Assembly (NCBI GenBank): GCA_964440495.1
Contig: CAYTSD010000044.1
Span: 1 to 8,315, forward strand
From: Benthortus sp964440495
Lineage (GTDB): Archaea; Thermoproteota; Nitrososphaeria_A; Caldarchaeales; Wolframiiraptoraceae
Direction of reading: 5' to 3'
DNA: 8,315 nucleotides
Of this stretch, positions 1 to 6,200 are shown piece after piece (position 1 is the stretch's first letter; each line of letters starts with the position of its first letter). Under the pieces are notes generated by a model, which worked only from the letters and a program-made list of their open reading frames with translations, searched no databases and had not been told where the DNA came from. Both the position numbers and the translations under genes were made by a program.

Positions 1-537
1 TGGCCCGCGATGGCTGAAGCTTTCAGGAGGGCGCGGGGAGAGTTGGCTGAGAGGCTTCTAGAGGCTTTGCTCGCAGGGGAGAGGGCTGGAGGAGACCTTA
101 GAGGGATGCAGTCAGCCGCAATACTAATCGTTAGGGCACGGCCAACAGGCAGACCCTGGCTTGACAAGCTTGTCGACCTGAGGGTTGAGGATAGCTCTAA
201 CCCTCTCAGAGAGCTTCAGAGACTACTAAGGCTTCATAAAGCCTATCAGCATGCGAATAGGGGTGACGAGCTTGCCTCACAGGGTAGATTTGACGAAGCT
301 ATGAAAGAATATGATGCGGCCTCCTCCCTGGCGCCGGAGGTCGAGGAACACGAGTTCTGGAAAGCCGTGACGATGCTTAACCATGGAAGAGTCAGGGAGG
401 CCGCCCCTATTCTGAGAAGGGTCTTCGAGGAGAACAGGGCTATGATAACGTTGTTGAGAAGGCTTCCAGGGACAGGGCTTTTAAAGCTCTCGGCCCAAGA
501 AGTTGAGAAAATTCTTTCATGTTTAAAAATAGGATAA
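1..537 (+). CDS. DUF1028 family protein (Ntn-hydrolase-like) with TPR-like tail, 5' end cut by window
   Basis: The frame is open from base 1 (Trp-Pro-Ala precede the first Met at base 10) and stops with TAA at 535-537, so this is the last 178 residues of a longer gene. Counting from that Met, the stretch at residues 28-42 (GGDLRGMQSAA..IVR) and VDLRVED at 55-61 match the end of the DUF1028 domain, a family with an Ntn-hydrolase-type fold and no settled substrate. Residues about 76-145 form two helical hairpins with TPR character (GDELASQGRFDEAMKEYDAA, then HGRVREAAPILRR), a known C-terminal extension of this family. The family's N-terminal nucleophile region lies outside the window, so activity cannot be judged. 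The next gene starts 35 bases after the stop behind its own TATA box, so it is probably transcribed separately. Proximity to a peptide-type importer and an amidase-like hydrolase hints at small-amide or peptide metabolism (inference). Confidence 0.82.
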   Translation, partial: WPAMAEAFRRARGELAERLLEALLAGERAGGDLRGMQSAAILIVRARPTGRPWLDKLVDLRVEDSSNPLRELQRLLRLHKAYQHANRGDELASQGRFDEAMKEYDAASSLAPEVEEHEFWKAVTMLNHGRVREAAPILRRVFEENRAMITLLRRLPGTGLLKLSAQEVEKILSCLKIG

Positions 538-540
538 AGC

Positions 541-548
541 TTTTATTA
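541..548 (+). promoter_or_regulatory. TATA box of substrate-binding protein gene
   Basis: The T/A octamer TTTTATTA lies just after the stop of the upstream gene. Its centre is about 28 bases before the ATG at 573, the usual archaeal distance from TATA box to transcription start, so the transcript would begin at or next to the start codon (leaderless). This supports the 573 start over the in-frame ATG at 519. Confidence 0.55.
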
Positions 549-572
549 GACTGGTTCCCAGCCCACCGTAAC

Positions 573-2372
573 ATGAGCCGAAAAGATTTGAAAGCTATTA
601 GCAAGACAGCGGCAGCAATAATTGTAGTAGTCATAATTGTTATAGCGGGTGTTGCGGGAGTCTATCTAGCCACCAGCGCTCAGCCTAAAACAACTGTTGT
701 AACCGTGACTCAGCCTCCTCAAACCATAGTTAAGACACAGACCATCGGAGGCACGACTGTAACCTATACCACTACCCTACCCCCAACCACTCTTGTTACA
801 ACAGCAACACCTACGCCAACCCCTACAACGACTACAACCACTAAGAAGCCTACTGGACCGGCTCCTAAAGTCTTGATATACGATGCGGCCACCGAGCTTG
901 AGAGCCTAGACCCAGCCTTCGACTACGAGTATGTCGGATGGTGGATAATGCAGAACGTCTATGAGCAGCTTGTCTGGTATGATGGACCTAGGACCGATAA
1001 GTTTAGAGGAGTTCTGGCGACAAGCTGGGAGAAGAGTGAAGACGGACTAACTTGGACATTCCACCTCAGGAAGGGTGTGAAGTTCTCGACTGGAAACGAC
1101 TTTAACGCGGAGGCGGTGAGATACTCCTTCGTCAGAGTTCTCAGAATGAATCAGCCTCCATCATGGATACTCTCCCAAGTTCTAACACCCGATGGAATAG
1201 AAGTCGTCGACGACTACACTATCAGATTCCACCTCACAAAGCCTTACGCAGACTTCCTCGCACTTCTCGCAACAGTTGTCGCATCAGTTGTCGACCCACA
1301 GGCAGTTGAAGCACACGGAGGAATAAAGGATAACCAAACCAACCCATGGATGGACACCCACACAGTCGGAACAGGACCATTCTACGTCAAGGAATGGATT
1401 AAAGGAGACCACATAACGCTTGAACGCAACCCATACTATTGGGGTGAGCCGGCAAAGCTCGAGAAGGTGATAATCTACTTCAAGCCGAGCGTTCAGACGA
1501 GGCTTCTAGACCTGATGAGCGGCGCAGCCCAGATGGCGACAGTCGACATAAACCACGTCAAAGATGTTATGGGTAAGCCTGGAATAGAGATTAAGAGCGT
1601 TGGGCTAACCTATCACATAGACTTCCTATTCATGAACACAAAGAGATTCCCATTCAACATAACGAAGGTTAGGCAGGCTGTCGCACATGCAATAAACTAT
1701 GACGCAATCATGGAGGGAATAAACCAGGGACTCACAATAAGATATGTTGGACCCATACCGAAGGGTATGGAGGGATATGATGAAACGATCGAGCCCTACA
1801 AGTATGACCCGGAGCTCGCTAAGAAGCTTCTAGAAGAGGCTGGATTCCCCAACGGTGAAGGCCTACCCACGGTAACCTACCTCTACTACTCTAGAGACGC
1901 CTCCGTGGCATTAATCGCCCAAAGAGTCCAGGAAGACTTGGCTAATATAGGGATTAACGTCAAGCTCGTTGGAGTCGCCTTCGCAACCTACATGGACACA
2001 CTGATACAGGACCCGCTTGACCCAAGGGTCCCAGAGATGGGGTGGACTGAATGGTACCCAGACTACGCCGCTCCAGACGACTACATAGTGCCCTTCACAT
2101 GCCCGGACTTCCCGCCAGTCGGATGGAACCCAGCATTCTACAGCAACCCGAGAATAACGGAGCTGATCTCCAAGGCTCCCTATGAGCCGGACCCGGAGAA
2201 GAGAGCTGAGATGTACCATGAGATAATCAAGATAATGTACGATGATGTTCCATATGTTTGGCTTGGACAGTTCCAGGGATACTATGTATACCGCTCCAAT
2301 GTCAAGGGAATCTACCACAACCCAATGCTCGCAGGCCCAGACTTCTACCACATCTACTTAGAGCCAGAGTAA
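573..2372 (+). CDS. dppA: Peptide/nickel-class ABC transporter substrate-binding protein (SBP_bac_5 family), membrane-anchored
   Basis: This is the extracellular solute receptor of a Dpp/Opp-class importer, 599 residues from the ATG at 573. A short basic head (MSRKDLKAISK) precedes a hydrophobic segment at residues 12-33, then a Thr/Val/Pro-rich linker at 34-98 (including TPTPTPTTTTTT), then a binding domain at about 99-599. The family stretch at the start of the binding domain is clear: LATSWEKSEDGLTWTFHLRK, then GVKFSTGNDFNAEAV. An N-terminal anchor plus a likely glycosylated linker is usual for archaeal binding proteins; no C-terminal membrane segment is seen. A longer in-frame start at 519 would overlap the upstream gene and its own promoter, so 573 is preferred. 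The matching ATPases follow on the same strand after an oligo-T terminator and a new promoter, while the permeases are on the opposite strand. Dpp naming is family-level; the substrate could be oligopeptides, sugars or other solutes. Confidence 0.93.
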   Translation: MSRKDLKAISKTAAAIIVVVIIVIAGVAGVYLATSAQPKTTVVTVTQPPQTIVKTQTIGGTTVTYTTTLPPTTLVTTATPTPTPTTTTTTKKPTGPAPKVLIYDAATELESLDPAFDYEYVGWWIMQNVYEQLVWYDGPRTDKFRGVLATSWEKSEDGLTWTFHLRKGVKFSTGNDFNAEAVRYSFVRVLRMNQPPSWILSQVLTPDGIEVVDDYTIRFHLTKPYADFLALLATVVASVVDPQAVEAHGGIKDNQTNPWMDTHTVGTGPFYVKEWIKGDHITLERNPYYWGEPAKLEKVIIYFKPSVQTRLLDLMSGAAQMATVDINHVKDVMGKPGIEIKSVGLTYHIDFLFMNTKRFPFNITKVRQAVAHAINYDAIMEGINQGLTIRYVGPIPKGMEGYDETIEPYKYDPELAKKLLEEAGFPNGEGLPTVTYLYYSRDASVALIAQRVQEDLANIGINVKLVGVAFATYMDTLIQDPLDPRVPEMGWTEWYPDYAAPDDYIVPFTCPDFPPVGWNPAFYSNPRITELISKAPYEPDPEKRAEMYHEIIKIMYDDVPYVWLGQFQGYYVYRSNVKGIYHNPMLAGPDFYHIYLEPE

Positions 2373-2373
2373 G

Positions 2374-2398
2374 TTTTTCCTTCACTCCTTATTTTTTT
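2374..2398 (+). terminator. Oligo-T archaeal terminator after binding-protein gene
   Basis: Directly after the TAA stop at 2370-2372 come a run of five T (2374-2378) and a run of seven T (2392-2398) in a pyrimidine-rich stretch. Archaeal RNA polymerase terminates on such T tracts without a hairpin. It would let the binding protein be made separately from the ATPases, in keeping with the higher amounts usually needed of receptors (inference). Confidence 0.55.
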
Positions 2399-2408
2399 AG
2401 AAAAGCTA

Positions 2409-2416
2409 TTTATATT
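2409..2416 (+). promoter_or_regulatory. TATA box of the ATPase gene pair
   Basis: TTTATATT is a strong archaeal TATA element. Transcription should begin near 2436-2440, only 6-10 bases before the TTG start codon at 2446, giving a very short leader that just contains the purine-rich AAGAAGG. It is expected to serve both ATPase genes. Confidence 0.6.
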
Positions 2417-2445
2417 GACGTTTAGCTCCATCAGTCAAGAAGGCC

Positions 2446-3561
2446 TTGACAGACTCCTCAGATACGCTTGTATCCATTGGAGACCTAAGCGTAACTTATC
2501 GGGCTAGGTTAGGTGAGGTTAAGGCTCTTACCAGTGTTGAGCTGGAGATACCATACAACAATACGGTCGCAGTCGTGGGGGAGAGCGGATGCGGGAAAAG
2601 CACCCTCGGACTGACAATAATAAGACTTCTACCCGAGCAGGCCTCAATAAAGTCTGGGTCAATAATCTATAAGGGTGTAAACCTACTAGAGGTTCCAGAG
2701 AAAGAGTTCAGAAAGTATAGAGGGACGGAGATCTCGATGATATTCCAGGAGCCTCTAAGCTCACTTAACCCCGTATACACTATAGGGGAGCAGATACAGG
2801 AAGCCCTTCTAATCAGGATGCAGAGGGAGGCTGGAGAGAAGGCGTATAAGAAGGAGTACGGCCCCTTCAGGTATCCAGGTAACCCTGGACTAAGGGAGAC
2901 ACCTCTAGGCCCTAGTAAGCTTGTTACACCTCTTCAGGCCAGGAAGCCGAGGTTTGGGTTGAAGTCGCCTGAGTTGAGGGAGGAGATAATCAGGCTTCTA
3001 AGCCTTGTTAGGATTCCTGACCCTGAGATCGTGATTGACAGGTATCCGCATCAGCTTAGCGGCGGGATGAGGCAGAGAATAATGATAGCTATGGCGTTGG
3101 CTGAGAGGCCTTCCCTCCTGATAGCTGATGAGCCTACAACCGCTCTCGACGTAACGACTCAGGCTCAGGTTCTAAAGCTTCTCACAGACCTCTCCAAGCA
3201 GACGAGAATGTCCATGCTTCTAATCACCCATGACCTCGGAATAGTCGCAGAAGTCGCTGACAGGGTCTCAGTAATGTATGCTGGAACAATAGTTGAGGAG
3301 GCAGATGTCTATGAACTCTTCGAGAACCCACTCCACCCATACACCCACGCACTGCTAAACGCTATCCCAAGAGGATACTATGACTCGCCTCCCCTTCAGA
3401 CACTCCCAGGAAACGTTCCAGACCTAGTTTCACCACCGCCTGGATGTAGATTCCATCCAAGATGTCCGCATGCGATAGAGAGATGTAGGAGCGAAAAGCC
3501 GCCTCTCATCGAGGTTAAGCAGGGACACAAGGTCGCATGCTTCCTATACTCTAGGAGGTGA
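2446..3561 (+). CDS. dppD: Peptide/nickel-class ABC transporter ATP-binding protein, DppD/OppD type, with extra internal segment
   Basis: One of the two cytoplasmic ATPases that drive the importer, 371 residues. Motifs in order: Walker A GESGCGKST (45-53), Q-loop Gln101 in FQEPLSSLNP, signature LSGGMRQ (204-210), Walker B LLIADE (224-229) with catalytic Glu229, D-loop ALD, and switch His262 in LLITHD. The C-terminal oligopeptide-transporter domain (NPLHPYT at 294-300 onward) has cysteines at 334, 340, 347 and 365, a pattern known to bind a [4Fe-4S] cluster in some relatives. Between Q-loop and signature (about 123-172) is an extra basic, Gly/Pro-rich segment of about 45 residues, making the protein longer than the usual 320-330. 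Translation starts at TTG: an in-frame stop at 2416-2418 leaves little room upstream. The stop overlaps the ribosome binding site of the next gene, so the two ATPases are translationally coupled. Confidence 0.94.
   Translation: MTDSSDTLVSIGDLSVTYRARLGEVKALTSVELEIPYNNTVAVVGESGCGKSTLGLTIIRLLPEQASIKSGSIIYKGVNLLEVPEKEFRKYRGTEISMIFQEPLSSLNPVYTIGEQIQEALLIRMQREAGEKAYKKEYGPFRYPGNPGLRETPLGPSKLVTPLQARKPRFGLKSPELREEIIRLLSLVRIPDPEIVIDRYPHQLSGGMRQRIMIAMALAERPSLLIADEPTTALDVTTQAQVLKLLTDLSKQTRMSMLLITHDLGIVAEVADRVSVMYAGTIVEEADVYELFENPLHPYTHALLNAIPRGYYDSPPLQTLPGNVPDLVSPPPGCRFHPRCPHAIERCRSEKPPLIEVKQGHKVACFLYSRR
3554..3561 (+). promoter_or_regulatory. Strong Shine-Dalgarno site for DppF-type gene
   Basis: GGAGGTGA is a full anti-16S match ending 5 bases before the ATG at 3567, and it contains the TGA stop of the upstream gene (3559-3561). 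It decides the start: the in-frame GTG at 3558 lies inside this site and is unlikely to be used. Internal operon genes here carry such sites, whereas first genes appear leaderless. Confidence 0.8.
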
Positions 3562-3566
3562 AGTAT

Positions 3567-4559
3567 ATGAGCAGGGGAGAAGTAATCCTAGAGGTAAGAG
3601 ACCTCGTAAAATATTTCCAAGAGGGTGGAGGGCTTCGACTCTTCGGAGGTAGAGGTGGAAAAACAGTCCACGCCGTCGATGGAGTATCCTTCGACCTCAA
3701 CTCTATGGAGACCATAGGAATTGTAGGGGAGAGCGGATGCGGGAAAACCACTCTTGGAAGAACGGTTCTAATGCTCCTGCGGCCAAATTCTGGAAAGATA
3801 ATCTTCGACGGAACCGAGATAACGAAGCTGAAGGATGGAGAGCTCAGAAAGATTAGGCCGAAGATGCAGATAGTTTTCCAAGACCCGTATTGGTCGCTTG
3901 ACCCTAGGATGAAGATAAGAAGTATAGTCGCTGAGCCCCTGAAAGCCTCGAAGCTCTACACGAAGGACGAGATAAAGAGGAGGGTTGCCGAGGCTCTGGC
4001 GACGGTTGGATTAGACGAGGAAAGCATGGACAGGTATCCACATGAGTTCAGCGGAGGCCAGAGACAGAGGATAAGTATAGCGAGGGCGATAGCTGGAGAC
4101 CCTCTCCTAGTCGTGTTGGATGAGCCTACAAGCTCTCTCGATGTCTCAATACAGGCTCAGATACTCAACCTATTGAAACAAATCCAGAAAACCAAGAAGA
4201 TAAGCTACATCTTCATAACACACAACATCGATGTAGCGAAATACATGAGCCACAGGATAGGTGTAATGTATCTTGGGAGAATAGTTGAGCTTGGACCTGC
4301 GAGGGATGTCTTCGAGAACCCGCTCCATCCATACACTAGACTCCTGATAAGCTCGATACCCTCAACAGACCCGAAGAAGAGGAAGATAAAGAACCTCAAG
4401 TTCGTCGAAGAGCTTCCAAGCCTAATAAAACCACCTAAGGGATGTAGATTCCATCCAAGATGCCCCTACAAGGAAGAAATATGCGAGAAAGTGGAGCCAG
4501 AGTTTAGAGAAATTAAGCCAGGACATTGGGTCGCCTGCCACCTCGCTGAGAAAATCTAA
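3567..4559 (+). CDS. dppF: Peptide/nickel-class ABC transporter ATP-binding protein, DppF/OppF type
   Basis: Second ATPase of the importer, 330 residues from the ATG at 3567. Motifs: Walker A GESGCGKTT (54-62), Q-loop Gln105 in FQDPYWSLDP, signature FSGGQRQ (161-167), Walker B LLVVLDE (180-186) with Glu186, and switch His219 in IFITHN. The C-terminal oligopeptide-transporter domain starts near NPLHPYT (251-257). It carries cysteines at 293, 299, 306 and 324, with exactly the same spacing as in the partner ATPase. Length is normal for the family and the extra segment seen in the D-type partner is absent. It would form the ATPase heterodimer with the D-type protein under the two permeases encoded on the opposite strand. 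It sits 5 bases after the partner's stop and shares its transcript; the following hydrolase gene has its own promoter. Confidence 0.95.
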   Translation: MSRGEVILEVRDLVKYFQEGGGLRLFGGRGGKTVHAVDGVSFDLNSMETIGIVGESGCGKTTLGRTVLMLLRPNSGKIIFDGTEITKLKDGELRKIRPKMQIVFQDPYWSLDPRMKIRSIVAEPLKASKLYTKDEIKRRVAEALATVGLDEESMDRYPHEFSGGQRQRISIARAIAGDPLLVVLDEPTSSLDVSIQAQILNLLKQIQKTKKISYIFITHNIDVAKYMSHRIGVMYLGRIVELGPARDVFENPLHPYTRLLISSIPSTDPKKRKIKNLKFVEELPSLIKPPKGCRFHPRCPYKEEICEKVEPEFREIKPGHWVACHLAEKI

Positions 4560-4589
4560 CACGCAAGAAGTTACGTTCTACAGAGAACA

Positions 4590-4599
4590 TTTATATAAA
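4590..4599 (+). promoter_or_regulatory. TATA box of isochorismatase-like hydrolase gene
   Basis: TTTATATAAA-type element in the 61-base gap after the F-type ATPase gene (T-rich core at 4590-4599). Its centre is about 26 bases upstream of the ATG at 4621, so transcription is expected to start at the ATG itself and yield a leaderless mRNA. No ribosome binding site is visible before this ATG, which fits. Confidence 0.65.
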
Positions 4600-4620
4600 A
4601 TACTCTGCCCCTGACATGAC

Positions 4621-5325
4621 ATGAGCTCTGAGAAACGTAAGTTAACTATGCAGGATCTTATAATGGCGTTGGAGAAGCCTTATCCAGACTTTGAGATTAA
4701 GCCTGGCAAGACTGCTCTAATCCTCATAGATATGCAGAAGATTGCTTCACCTGAACCCTTCATACAGGCGGCTATTGAGAAAGGGTTCCCGGAGGATGAG
4801 GTTAGAGAGGCTGCAAAAGAGTATGAGGAGATGTTCTGGAGGGCTGTCAAGAACGCGAAGCGTATTCTCGAGGCATGTAGGAAGAAGGGCTACGACATAT
4901 TCCATGTTGTATTGGAGGCCCCTAAAGCCGACCCAAGATACACGGCGAAGGTGAATAGGAGGATTGGGCTGATAATTCCGCCCGGCGCCCCTGAAGCCGA
5001 GATACTTGACGATGTTAAGCCTGTTGGAGACGAGCTTGTAATAAAGAAGACGAATGGTGGAGCCTTCACTGGAACAAACCTCGACTTCCTCCTAAGAAAC
5101 ATGGATATCGACAGCCTGATTCTCGTGGGATTCCTAACAGATGAATGCGTGGCAGCAACAGCATACCACGCCGCAGACCTCGGATACAATATAATTCTCG
5201 TCGAGGATGCCACCGCAACCCATGAGAAGGAGACACATGACACGATAATCCGTGTGCTCAAAGATATGTGCTTGAAGGTTAAGACGACTGACGAGGTTGT
5301 TAAGCTGATAGAGGAGTCGGGTTAA
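4621..5325 (+). CDS. Isochorismatase-family cysteine hydrolase (nicotinamidase/carbamoylsarcosine-amidase-like)
   Basis: A 234-residue cytoplasmic hydrolase of the isochorismatase-like superfamily, most members of which cleave amide or ureido C-N bonds. The catalytic triad is visible: Asp37 in LILIDMQ, Lys143 in VIKKTNGGAFTGT, and Cys176 in GFLTDECVAATAYHAADLGY. The last motif includes the usual Gly-x-x-Thr-x-x-Cys-Val turn that builds the oxyanion hole. An extra N-terminal helix and a charged insert at about 52-75 distinguish it from short nicotinamidases. The metal-binding Asp-x-His of nicotinamidases is not evident, so nicotinamidase activity is less likely than amidase, ureidoacrylate-like or N-carbamoyl-compound hydrolysis. 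The gene has its own leaderless promoter and ends by overlapping the stop of the convergent permease gene. Its position between the two halves of an importer suggests that it acts on an imported compound (inference); the substrate cannot be told from sequence. Confidence 0.88.
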   Translation: MSSEKRKLTMQDLIMALEKPYPDFEIKPGKTALILIDMQKIASPEPFIQAAIEKGFPEDEVREAAKEYEEMFWRAVKNAKRILEACRKKGYDIFHVVLEAPKADPRYTAKVNRRIGLIIPPGAPEAEILDDVKPVGDELVIKKTNGGAFTGTNLDFLLRNMDIDSLILVGFLTDECVAATAYHAADLGYNIILVEDATATHEKETHDTIIRVLKDMCLKVKTTDEVVKLIEESG

Positions 5326-6188
5326 CGTAGGTATCTGAGCCTTGGGTCCAAGACGTCTCTCAGCCCGTCGCCGAGTAGGCTGAAGGCTAAAGCTATCGTG
5401 AAGAGCGCTATACCAGGCATAACTGGGAACCACCAAGCGCTGAAGAGATAGTCTTGGCCCTCGAAGACAAGCCTACCCCACTCTGGGAGAGGAGGCTGAG
5501 CACCAAGCCCAAGGAAGCTTAGCAAAGCAGCTGTCAGAATCACGTTACCCATATCGATCGTGGCGTAGATTAGGATTGGTGAGAGAATGTTTGGGAGAAT
5601 GTGTTTGAAGACTATCGTGATCTCTCTTAATCCAGCGGCTCTAGCGGCCTCGATGTAGGGATAGCTCTTAACCACTAGAGCCTCGCTTCTAGAAAGCCTA
5701 GTGTACCAAGGCCACCAGACAACTATTAGGGCCATGGTTGCTTGGATTATCCCTGGACCTAGAACTACTGCTACTGCCATCGCTAGGACAAGCGGTGGGA
5801 AGGAGAGGAAGATGTCTGTAACCCTCATCACAGCCTCATCCAAGAACTTCCCCATGGTTCCAGCCGCAGCCCCTAGGAAAGCCCCTATCACAGCTGAAAC
5901 GATAACTACCATCAGGGCTATCTGAGCATCAATCGGAGTCCCAACGAGAATTCTGCTGAAGAGGTCTCTTCCAAGGTCGTCCGTTCCAAACCAGTGTAGG
6001 GGGGAGGGTGGGAGGAGACGCTCGGAGAAGTTCTGAGAGTAGGGGTCGTAAGGGGCTATGGCGTCTCCAGTCACAGTAACAATTATAGCAAGTAGGAAGT
6101 ATCCCACAATCAGTATTCCCCCAGTTAGGGAAAGTTTGTTCTTCATCAGACGTCTAACAAAGTATCTTAGCTCGCTTTCTTCAGACAT
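5322..6188 (-). CDS. dppC: Peptide/nickel-class ABC transporter permease, DppC/OppC type
   Basis: One of the two membrane subunits, 288 residues. A cytoplasmic head and first membrane span (about 20-41) lead into the OppC-type N-terminal signature at 67-80 (FGTDDLGRDLFSRI). Further spans lie at about 87-110, 126-148, 200-224 and 253-275. The EAA coupling loop that contacts the ATPases is at about 179-200 (IEAARAAGLREITIVFKHIL). The protein ends with the conserved DPRLR. The start ATG at 6188 follows the B-type permease stop by 7 bases and has a GGTGA ribosome site overlapping that stop, so both permeases are translated from one message. At its 3' end it overlaps the stop of the convergent hydrolase gene. 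Confidence 0.95.
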   Translation of the reverse strand: MSEESELRYFVRRLMKNKLSLTGGILIVGYFLLAIIVTVTGDAIAPYDPYSQNFSERLLPPSPLHWFGTDDLGRDLFSRILVGTPIDAQIALMVVIVSAVIGAFLGAAAGTMGKFLDEAVMRVTDIFLSFPPLVLAMAVAVVLGPGIIQATMALIVVWWPWYTRLSRSEALVVKSYPYIEAARAAGLREITIVFKHILPNILSPILIYATIDMGNVILTAALLSFLGLGAQPPLPEWGRLVFEGQDYLFSAWWFPVMPGIALFTIALAFSLLGDGLRDVLDPRLRYLR

Positions 6189-6195
6189 TTCCTTC

Positions 6196-6200
6196 TCACC
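6196..6200 (-). promoter_or_regulatory. Shine-Dalgarno site for DppC-type permease gene
   Basis: Read on the minus strand, GGTGA stands 7 bases before the ATG at 6188 and includes the TGA stop (6198-6196) of the preceding permease gene. This is the same stop-overlapping arrangement as at the two ATPase genes and indicates coupled translation. Confidence 0.6.

Noticed and set aside
519..572. Earlier in-frame ATG of the binding-protein gene, adding 18 residues
   Set aside because: It lies inside the end of the upstream gene and ahead of the TATA box at 541-548. The added residues would put an extra basic and aromatic stretch before an already complete signal and anchor.
1911..2351. Long minus-strand open frame inside the binding-protein gene (also 4890-5261 and 5134-5436 on the minus strand)
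   Set aside because: They are antisense to clearly coding sequence, lack recognisable domains, and have low-complexity Val/Trp- or Ser-rich translations typical of shadow frames.
3558..3566. GTG start for the F-type ATPase
   Set aside because: The GTG is itself part of the GGAGGTGA ribosome site, which is correctly spaced for the ATG at 3567.
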